Source of the DNA: Trichomonas vaginalis G3
Taxonomy: Eukaryota; Parabasalia; Trichomonadida; Trichomonadidae
Direction of reading: 5' to 3'
Assembly (NCBI RefSeq): GCF_026262505.1
Contig: NC_067205.1
Location: 20,209,645 to 20,273,644, forward strand
Length of the DNA stretch: 64,000 nucleotides
Part shown: piece by piece, positions 62,001 through 64,000 of the stretch
How positions within the stretch are numbered: the stretch's first letter is position 1
Layout: every line of letters starts with the position of its first letter
Translations under genes and position numbers: made by a program
The notes under the pieces: generated by a model
Database searches by the model: none
Told to the model about the DNA's origin: nothing
What the model saw: only the letters and a program-made list of their open reading frames with translations

Positions 62001-64000
62001 GGCTTGCCCACGTGTCAAGGAAGAGTACACACCAGTTTCAGGACTTTCCGAGCCACAGAACAAGTTCGCTGAAGGAAACGTTGTTGACTCCCACAAACAA
62101 GAATACAAGGACAAGGTTTCCGGATCAACTCTCGATGCTCTTGAGAATTCCAAGGTCAGAGAGAACTCCAACCGCAAGTTCGGACCAGAAGCTGCTACAC
62201 CACTCTGCCAGTCCATCGCAGCCATCATCGGTGACCTCATGAACGAACAACATTCTGCCGCTGTCACAGGTATCACACCATTCGAGAACTCTCACCACAT
62301 CACAAAGGCAATCGGCCTCAAGTCAGAGCAACATGACTTCGTCATCGCCACAGTCAAGGCTCATGAAACTAAGGCTGACAAGCCATCTCGCCAGGCTGAT
62401 ATCGACAGAATTGCTGACCAGGCAATCAAGGATCACAAGATTACTCCAGAACAAGGCAAGTTCATCAAGTCAATCTTAGAATTCCTCAATGGATTACGTG
62501 ATGCATCTGCTCACGCTAAGGCTATTAAGGATGACGAACTTGCTAAGCAAGGATTCCAGCCAGCAGAGTTCAAGGTTGTCCGCAAGGTCATTGTTTCCGG
62601 TGAATTCGATACACCAGAAGCCAAGGCTGTTGTAAAGACACACCAGCAGAAGCTCTTCGTCAAAGGAAAGATGGATGAACAAGCCAAACTCCAGGACGAA
62701 ATGGTCAAGGCCATTGTTCCAATCGACCAGAAGGCAATTTCTCGCAATGCTCAACCAGTTGTTGAAAGATGCTTGACACCAGATTGGGCAGAAGAATTCG
62801 AACCAATCGTTGAAGAAGTTGCGAAGGAAGTCGCTAAGGAACAAGCTAAGATCGCCGTCGCTGCCGAATTCGAATACGATACAGTCGAAATTCCAGATCC
62901 AAAGCGTCGCGAAATCTTCGACAAGAACAAGACAGACGAACAGATGAAGGACACAATGACATCCGAAGAGAAGGAGAAGGTCAAGAAGGCAAAGGCCAAG
63001 GGAGGAAAGAGCGCTCTCAACCAGCTCCGCAAGGACAGAATCGATGCTCACAACATCCCATCAGAACTCGGTGGACAAGACATTTCTATTGCCATCGAAG
63101 TTGGCACTCGTGCTCTTCCAACAGTTGCCCAGAGCTTCTCACCATCAGACGAACTCACACCAGAACAGAACACCTTCGTCGAAGAACGCGTCAAGAAGGC
63201 TAACTCTCCAGACTTCGGTGATGAAGTTGCTGGCTCAATCTACACAGTACTCGGCAAGTCACAAGTTCGTCCAAAGGCTGCAGACAAGTTCGAACCAGAT
63301 AAAGTCAACGAACTTCTCCGCGCTATTGCTGATGGACTCGCAGATATCTTCGCTGAAGTCCACTCCGCAGCTCCAACAGGAACCAACCCAATCGAGAACT
63401 CCCGCAAGCTCACATACAACCTTGGATTCAACGATGAGCAGCACAACCATGTTGTTGACATCCTCGCCAAGCACCAGACCAATCCAGAGAAGACTCCACG
63501 TGCTGACAACATCGAAACAGAAGTTAAGGAAGCTGTCGATGCACACAAGATCGAACCAGAACAAGCCAAGATCCTCAAGAACTTGTTAGAAGCTATCGAT
63601 GCACAAGCTGACGTTGTCAAGTTCGTCGAGAGCATCCCAGCAGCTGAGTTCGAAGCTGTCGGATTCAAGCCAGAAGAGATCAAGGACATCAGAAAGTTAA
63701 TTGCCGAACACGACACAGAATCAGACAAGGCCAAGGTCCTTCTCAAGAAGAAGGAGCAACAAGAATTCGTCCAGGCCAAGTCCGAAGAAGCCAAGAAGCA
63801 AGAAGAACCAGCTGTCAAGGCACTCATCCCAATCGTCGAGAGAATCCTCAAGAACGATACAGCAGGAGTTGTCGAAAGATCAATTCCAAAGGAGGCTCTT
63901 CCAGACTACTACGAATTACTTGTTCCAGTTGCCGAAGAAGCAGCCAAGGAACAAATCAGAGTTGCAGCTGGTGCAGATGTCGAAATGGACGACAAGCAGA
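41011..64000 (+). CDS. Giant tandem-repeat protein gene, open past the window end
   Basis: One frame runs from the ATG at 41011 (first ATG after an in-frame stop at 40894) to the last base: 7,663 codons with no stop, so the protein exceeds 800 kDa. Residues 1-900 are non-repetitive and helical, with a strongly hydrophobic stretch at about 796-812 (YYILLYFIIIRLFFIAELLE) that could be a membrane segment or buried helix. From about residue 905 come 17 units of about 400 residues. Each contains IPASLGGQ[DE]I, AGSTLDVLE, AEQHSAAVTG, LGFDDDQH, DAADAQND, GF.PEEYNEVRKLIA and EDVAKE.AKEQ. Some units end in Lys/His- and Ser-rich linkers. No signal peptide or known domain was recognised. The C-rich third positions suggest strong expression. 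Function unknown; a structural or surface scaffold role is a guess. Confidence 0.92.
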   Translation, partial: MPIPIEELATQILKSTTECGGKVEEASVQLTSLFFGNKLIEKLVENQNWNKEVLELNSGIFAELFASYAAVFGLPINSSDTEQSLQIVSSCSAIVLYYHILSTSLDDLNYFIGDMNRLLTDYFTHKINDDDVLKGIQKVIDFTEHVFHINQFADLEISLLPAELSIEKTSDKFTEVLDSIQNLCQLCSTVCSTFKNDPQRVKDLQLEYEKDFTRTSENIPKFAQLYRDLAEAVKAQFLSLFEEPEFAEFAEYMKNVLTVLSGILFVSILTTEYTPESFSTVQKVLDELLIRFNTITAKMTSLMRFRGKFNEDIDECKRTSQEINLILNPLQASLVSSIQQIPQPYNYISGMRLTEYFGQLAQLLTAFDTNLNHAAEAIQRDRRFPLLGAFTNKLEAELTQKAIPFIKDTISLVWNLLNIQKPIDDILGDIPKVSDHCNQFMNEITETINNSKDDDSQIRYAKQRSNIYYAYTTFTEAYQTLQTMKDNSCLRANLAITSASLLLALCSLDNDPFIIEALETLRQGLAIKNGILYQEEKAMIVQLLTLVTQLIPQTEVFAVFVVQICMKIIIDCESKIPTNVNHELPKTVIPCLEQNYNISIALNAIAAVVPKNDQTQAIIKLLETYAFIFSQFSLSYRIASQIHFIQEAAIFVRTMKPFDAYFAAGGGEFEELRANTNEAMQILQNFIDTPPPAGVYDRLYLINLFQAVQAGYKQVVPLFRAAQKLLDSANDIANVKNEIARLTASIKGILRLSQYITFVYAQVKFEVTALISVIIRHIFNIIVQYLQQILQDPSKYYILLYFIIIRLFFIAELLEGFPALKNIAESIRANADILENCAAKISLGDNTANDELTYCVKNIDEIYQEVIPICDSLDQAILASNGNANQANAATEQIEVETPNVTMTREVPENAMTKAERQVVQQAIEKGGKETMAHIRKNSIEPTKIPATLKGQDIATAAQVGEKAEPSVSIYQQRKDLSQEQNNFIQERVRKAKTEDFKDEVAGSTLEVLEGSKLREKASENLTKGQAEYLTRTAADAAGEILAEQHSAAVTGISPIENSKKMAQQLGFKEEQYDYISDLVRNHVTKDTPEERQAEIDRVCAQALAEGKIEPEQVAVLQNILRAADAQNEASNFVNSITDEELAQQGFTPDEYDAIRDIIIDLDIDSPEAKKHIKNDKQREYVQKKMDELEQREQAIIEALTPLNKQIIKRKSSKLAERGVTEEKEENVNEIIEEVAKEVAKEQARIATHADKDFAAHDLRKETRVEIAEAGATKKPKKGATLTTTSEEKETPVDIAKDVRSLQQGIISAQQTVAQQQQQQQQTSAFKEAAGVQEINNAPQQQVQQQQDEEEVVNNADYIDEDYEQTKNIPLALPDESMSNADKEKVKQAKKKKHGKHKIEEIEKAHVNPHYIPATLGGQDISEAAQIGERSAPTVNNSYTSVESLNDKQNDFVADRVKKANTNDFQHEVAGSTLDVIEKSNLREQAAENLGKEESDIVTHAIAQAAGDILNEEHSAAVTGVSAVDNSHEITAAIGFDDDQHDFVVELLNNHKTNPDKSKRKAENEQTVKDAVKSGKITKRQGKTLLSLLNAADAQNDINDFLSKEVSDEELAKQVFLPSEFDAVRKLIAEHDADSDEAKKHIKNEKQKKFVEEKIAEHKKLEEALIEVLAPINELIIGNKIQDVVEENIPEEKYDSIVEIVEDVAKDVAKEQCRIASEANIDFSSQKITPEQRKEVFDENKDKKKHKKHHKHHKHSKGEEKPIAAPAIPDSALSAQEKAQIQQVLQRKRKGKIEEMKNNNVDPYNVPASMGGQDISLSAQVGERSSPSVAATYTPLDELNREQNKFVADRVKYANSPEFKDKVADSTLNVLEDSKLREKASAELPKSQAEQFIRAVAEAAGDIIAEQHSGAVTGVSPAENSREITAALGFDDDQHQFVQETLANHRTKRDLKLRKKCIDDTVNNAINEGRITEKQGKVLRALLEAEDAQHDCNEFVQDITNEELAKRGFKPEEFDAVRRMIINHDTESEEAQKILNNDPRKKMFVEDKIDQLKKLEEKVVEALLPINKAIIEHNAEAELERLPQNKREELEKIIEDVAKEVSKEQCRVAANAEIDFAHQKIPKQSRLEITDANAKDKKHKKHKKSSSSTSSDSSSDSDEIFVLQSVPDDHLTEKEKDAVKNAMKKGGKDAIQALRKEKISTRDIPESLGGQEVAIATHAAEKSEPVVKESYTPNRALNNNQNTFVEDRIKRSFTPEFKDDVAGSTLDVLENADLHDRANESLEKEDADLVAQVVGEAVSDIMNEQHSAAVTGVSPIENSHEVTSALGFDDEQHDYIVALLNNHQYNPDKAKREAENDKTAAEGVKDGKITNTQAEIVATLLNATDAQMDINIYINSIPDQELQRNGFRPEEYNEVRKLIADKDVYSDDARSHIKNPEQEEYLKDKIEHVNELEAALVEALAPINKAILMNKTREAIDNNISEENNDDVEEIIEEVAKEMAKEQGRVAANAEIDFNEKKIQPKDRKKIHGDNKDEKKHKKKAKQIELEPVKTREIPNDAMPEEDKAIVAEAVKMGGKDAIEHLRKECIDPHRIPDSLGGQEISVAHQVAEKSAPNVALSYTPHQELNDKQNDFIADRVKYANSPEFKDDVAGSTLDVLEESKLREKAEKALPKEQADSLCLDAGEAAGEILAEQHSAAVTGTSPIENSREITAALGFDDDQHEVVMDILQHHVTNPDKEAREEENQRVADEAVKSGKVTKKQGKLIKALLDAADAQQDCNDFVNHISDEELAKAGFKPEEYNEVRKLIADHDTESEEAKKLLNDPKKKKLAEDKIKELENLEQKVVMALTPINKAIIKNKAHNALNEDVPQDKEGEVDAIIEDLAKEVSQEQVRIATKADVEFHGEQIPTDARLEVAEANKDADKEQQKRHRVRKHKHHHGHHRKHPSSSSSSSDSEEIHIAAEVPLSALSLEDREKVKKAKEQGGKEAMQELRKENIDPATIPAALGGQDIQEAFQAGQEAEPTVNAKYTPSASLDKHQNRFVADRVLRANTEEFADTVAGSTLDVLDNSGVREKAAEVLEKEEADALTHAVAAAAGDILAEQHSAAVTGISPVENSQDITSALGFDEEQHDFIVDLLNKHETPKDPAQRKKNNEKAVEDAVKEGKITKKQGELLKAILDAADAQNDVNNFVTEEISDKELAKLGFPPEEYEDIRKIIASHNTDSDLAKKCLKNDEQKKYVEEKIKEHKGLEEKVVEALAPVNKAIIENKTRKVVDATVPKDKKPQVEEIIEDVAKELAREQSKIAADAEIDFHGEEISKEDRKRIFDNNKNEKKTKKRSKSVELMPIKKREVPEDALPISDKMKVKKAKKNGGKEAFEVMRKEKIDPHKVPDSLNGQEISVAAQVAERAAPNVAKTYTENNKLNDAQNDFMADRINYANSPEFKDDVAGSTLDVLEESKLREKAEKALPKEQADSLCLDAGEAAGEILAEQHSAAVTGTSPIENSREITAALGFDDDQHEVVMDILQHHVTNPDKEAREEENQRVADEAVKSGKVTKKQGKLIKALLDAADAQQDCNDFVNHISDEELAKAGFKPEEYNEVRKLIADHDTESEEAKKLLNDPKKKKLAEDKIKELENLEQKVVMALTPINKAIIKNKAHNALNEDVPQDKEGEVDAIIEDLAKEVSQEQVRIATKADVEFHGEQIPTDARLEVAEANKDADKEQQKRHRVRKHKHHHGHHRKHPSSSSSSSSSDEENAHVAAEIPDSALSVAEKKKVKEALDAAANGKQFYDELAKNGVEPTEIPASMGGQNIAEAHKAAKTTEPVVQEEYHPSKKLTQAQNDFVEERVKKANSPEFANEVAGSTLDVLDNSKVRETANENFEKDEADVLIHAVAAAAGDVLAEQHSAAVTGVSPVENSHEITSALGFDDEQHDDVIDILKNHKTNKDKSKREKEIDAEVEKAVKDGKITKKQAEIVKDLLKAADAQQDCNDFATEGVTDAELKAAGFKPEEYNAARKLIVDHDTESEDARKLLNDPKKKKLVEDKSKELEKLEEEAVNAHIPINKSIIENKTDNAIEQSIPADKHGQVEDIIEDVAKELAKEQVKIAAKAEIDFKENGIKPEDREEVFDENKDKKKHRKHHKKVDVNPVKTKQVPDNAMSTADKMKVKKAKNMGGKDAIAELRKDNIDTKQIPDSLGGQEIAIAAQVGEQAAPAVAMTYTPHEELNDKQNDFIADRVKYANSPEFKDDVAGSTLDVLDDSKIREKADKVLPKEQADSLVLAAGEAAGEILAEQHSAAVTGTTPIENGREITSALGFDEDQHEVVMEILQNHVSNPDQSKRDAENQKVVDQAVKDGKITKKQGKHLKALLDAADAQQDADEFLENGTTDQELAEAGFAPSEFNEVRRLIAEEDVDSPEAKKHIKNDKQKKLVQDKIKKLNDLEEKIAEALAPVNKAIIMNKTHNARNEEPAAEKIDEVEKIIDDLAHEVAKEQAKIQTKANAEFGAQGIEKEKRAEVAKDNAEDDKSKKHRKHHDKKKKHGKKSSSSSSSSSSDEEHAPIFTREIPDTAISTKDKEKVKDIKDKKHGKKAIEEIKNEKIDPHRIPASLGGQNISEATAVAEKKAPAVSKTYTPAPELDQKQNAFIEERIKEANSPEFQNEVAGSTLDVLDNSKIREKTNGKFEPQEADTINHAIADAVADIMAEQHSAAVTGVSPVENSEFIPSALGFDEDQYNDVVEILANHKTDKDTKNRKKKNDKEVEKAIKEGKISKEQGKVLKDLLNAADAQNDVDEFLNNEVTDAELKAAGFAPEEYAEVRKLIAEHDTDSEEAKKHIKNDKQKKFVEDKSKELEKLEENVVEALVPINKQIIANNAQQAIDRNVSPDKHGQVEDIIEDVAKELAKEQCRVAAEAAIDFNDKKVPKDKARKAHDKNKDKKKHSKKAKNAGADKPLQQSTAPVITREIPDHAATDAEKEKIKEAEKQKKGKDVLKKLKKSRIDPQNVPSTLGGEEISAAAQVGERSAPAVSKTYASNGELTPEQNEFVADRIKMANTEEFQNDVAGSTLDALQNSDVHGKLGKTLEPEDANEIFQIAAQAAGDILAEEHSAAVTAITPYENSEKLPKDLGFAPDQHQYLIEIIEEHQLKRDPKAREAQIEKEVERALNEGKIDKEQADLVKAIFASQDAQNDVNNFVNNEVTNEELAKQGFKPEEFDEVRKLIATHDTESDEAKQVLNDPKKKKFAEDKVKELEKLEKKAVDALKEVNKEIIKNKTAEKVREIPVDKQGEVEKILEDLAEEVAKEQVKVAAAADVDYESQDIPKDIRHELHNDNKAESIVVSRDLPMEEEPKMLLWEVPDEAMDGNTKKKVRKAKNKGGKKAMEELRKNEIDPHTIPTSLGGEVLAIAYDAGAHASPSVTEDYVPVEELGKDQNEYVQERVEEAFTPEFNDSVSGSTLNVVENSKVHDDLNEVLDKEAAHNIFVLAAEAAGDIMNEQHSAAVTGVTPYENSREITAALGFDEEQHQYISEAIADHETNPDQSKREKEIDDVVKTALNEGKIAKEQTPALKEILEAIDAQNDVSDFVTKNVSDAELAQQGFKPDEYNEVRKLIADHDTESDEAKELLKDPKKKKFVEDKIKELAKAEEKAVKTKKPIAKKVIKKRAQPAIKNEVPADKKDKVEEILDNLAEEIAKEQTRVEANAEIDIAAKGITKDDRTKIFDENQDMDKASEQPKYADVAYTSPQMNIFGQPKVREIPDDYMSSVDKEKVRKAKNRGGKQTFEDLKNANIEPDTIPASLGGQELLIAADAGERATPTVADFFTANEGLDEKQNNFVADRVNNAYSETFADEVAGSTLTAIEKADVRANANEKFDKEPAITVLRATGEAAGDLLGEQHSANITGISPAENSTALTSALGFDDDQHDFVVETLRNHQTKAEPKTREAEINAKAKQALEQGYVSPEQAKHLKNMLKAADAQRDISDFLHHNVSDAELAKQGFKPEENKEVRKLIADHNTESEKAKTILNDPKKKKFVEDKSKQLEPIEEKAAEALAPLNSEAIKTISSDSVKRSVPANKIPEVDEIIDDLAKEVAKEQIRLAANADIDFNDQKIDNKKRREVFDDNVDRRKYKRNVKDKSGPASNHPGYKPVFVVVADDALTQEDKAKVRKAKSKRGKHTLEDLCKEGISPSSIPASLGGLEMASAQQVGERAVPSVAEVYTPHEDLTKEQNEFIADRFKQANNQEYKKDVAGKTLDALTDAKTREKADREFEKYQADTICNAAAMTAGNLLNEQKSAAITGISPFENSRRMNKGLGYDQDQHEYIVAALRDHDTVENPKEREEENTKTAKKAAADKNFSPEEVKTFKQILDAVDAMNDCSNFVSSIPDEDIVKQGFKPDECDAVRQLIADHDTESEEAKKHIKNDKQKEYIQKKIDDLKKLEEKAAEKMVPLDTKIMKKESGKIVERSVPSEKLDDVEKILEDVAKEIAKEQVKLNTSANVAYDNKEIEKSKRDEVYDKNKDLSRKNKQPVAIPSHIQLPTLRADVAEDAITQEEKEKVKKAKARGGRNTIEELKRENINPHNIPASVGGQNISAAVDVAENAQVIVTEPYIPQEDLTETQNDFVEKRIAYASTPELKDDIAGSTLNVLEDSSLRHHAYGHLDKVVADYLCKASSEAAGEIIEAQRNAAITGVSVFEYSPKLMGILGFNEQQHAYVVDLLQTHPVHSNSQDRETEINTVINKANCERILAEEQVDMLKFILRTVDSQHDVSEYITNLKEDDMTKAGWVKEEQWKVRRIIANKDITSDLAKEVLKTSEQKRFFKNAFLQLKELEADGVESLTALDEEIISQQTANVYDYLIPEEKIDLVDNIIELVAEETAKEQMAIATCADIDFAEFRIKKDKRRQITEDVTDTGLPQLLSHVSGGRRSSGSTSGSEMFYPVASREVPETALTPEEREKVKKAKSKKGRHTFEALREDKIDPENIPASLSGQNIALALEAGKKACPRVKEEYTPVSGLSEPQNKFAEGNVVDSHKQEYKDKVSGSTLDALENSKVRENSNRKFGPEAATPLCQSIAAIIGDLMNEQHSAAVTGITPFENSHHITKAIGLKSEQHDFVIATVKAHETKADKPSRQADIDRIADQAIKDHKITPEQGKFIKSILEFLNGLRDASAHAKAIKDDELAKQGFQPAEFKVVRKVIVSGEFDTPEAKAVVKTHQQKLFVKGKMDEQAKLQDEMVKAIVPIDQKAISRNAQPVVERCLTPDWAEEFEPIVEEVAKEVAKEQAKIAVAAEFEYDTVEIPDPKRREIFDKNKTDEQMKDTMTSEEKEKVKKAKAKGGKSALNQLRKDRIDAHNIPSELGGQDISIAIEVGTRALPTVAQSFSPSDELTPEQNTFVEERVKKANSPDFGDEVAGSIYTVLGKSQVRPKAADKFEPDKVNELLRAIADGLADIFAEVHSAAPTGTNPIENSRKLTYNLGFNDEQHNHVVDILAKHQTNPEKTPRADNIETEVKEAVDAHKIEPEQAKILKNLLEAIDAQADVVKFVESIPAAEFEAVGFKPEEIKDIRKLIAEHDTESDKAKVLLKKKEQQEFVQAKSEEAKKQEEPAVKALIPIVERILKNDTAGVVERSIPKEALPDYYELLVPVAEEAAKEQIRVAAGADVEMDDKQ
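48925..49868 (+). repeat. 944-bp segment identical to 51322-52265
   Basis: Identity begins at TACGCCAACTCTCCAGAATT and ends in the Ser-coding run CTTCTTCTTCATCCTC. Flanking bases differ at once on both sides. The distance of 2,397 bp is 799 codons, exactly two repeat units, so the reading frame is kept. Confidence 0.92.
51322..52265 (+). repeat. 944-bp segment identical to 48925-49868
   Basis: Second copy of the identical segment, two units downstream. It covers most of one repeat unit, including its His-rich linker (RKHKHHHGHHRKHPSSSSSS). Confidence 0.92.

Larger units (their letters stand above)
43724..64000 (+). repeat. Coding tandem array, 17 units of about 1.2 kb
   Basis: Using the REIPD/REVP..A anchor, units begin at about 43724, 45110, 46280, 47485, 48650, 49885, 51045, 52287, 53460, 54690, 55885, 57060, 58255, 59445, 60610, 61810 and 62940. 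The last is cut by the window edge. Spacing is 1.13-1.24 kb except for the first unit (1.39 kb), which carries an extra Gln-rich insert. Most units are well diverged from each other, so the array is old, apart from one recent exchange. Confidence 0.88.

Noticed and set aside
41429-63589. Many long open frames in the second plus frame and on the minus strand across 41-64 kb, up to 477 codons
   Set aside because: They overlap the continuous frame-1 giant gene. Their Ser/Arg/Gln- or Leu/Phe-rich composition is what its biased codons produce when read out of frame.

Overview
The window looks like a eukaryotic protist chromosome segment. The coding regions appear intron-less and the long intergenic DNA is very AT-rich. 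A 23.6-kb Polinton (Maverick) sits near the left side, and an enormous intron-less tandem-repeat gene fills the right third. Polintons of this kind, IS5/Harbinger-like transposases and giant intron-less genes are all familiar from trichomonad parabasalids, so a Trichomonas/Tritrichomonas-like host is my best guess. That is an inference: no rRNA or other marker gene is present.

Layout. Bases 3-593 hold the 3' part of a DDE (IS5/Harbinger-type) transposase. Bases 594-3113 are AT-rich, with degenerate minisatellites, CGCGATTTT-rich DNA and a tRNA-like segment between 83-bp direct repeats. The Polinton runs from 3114 to 26726 between perfect 35-bp terminal inverted repeats. Its recognisable parts are a protein-primed-type DNA polymerase B, a retroviral-type integrase, an A32/FtsK-like packaging ATPase, a superfamily 3 helicase, candidate major and minor capsid genes, a phage-fibre-like gene, two related copies of an unknown gene, a Dam-type adenine methyltransferase, a KilA-N/GIY-YIG-like protein and several small basic, amphipathic or membrane proteins. 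It is partly decayed, with roughly ten breaks overall, but its identical ends and many open genes suggest a fairly recent arrival.

To the right of the Polinton an unrecognised gene (27516 down to 26726, minus strand) stops exactly at the terminal repeat, as if the element cut it. About 13.5 kb of gene-poor AT-rich DNA follows (27.5-41.0 kb). It carries perfect hairpins, short non-autonomous transposon-like inverted-repeat elements, SINE-like dispersed repeats with tRNA-like heads, a compound minisatellite and a polypurine tract.

From 41011 to the window end a single reading frame stays open for 7,663 codons and leaves the window still open. It encodes a helical N-terminal region of about 900 residues, then 17 degenerate copies of a roughly 400-residue repeat. 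Two segments of this array are identical over 944 bp and lie exactly two units apart. This giant gene is the most striking object in the window, and I do not recognise its family.
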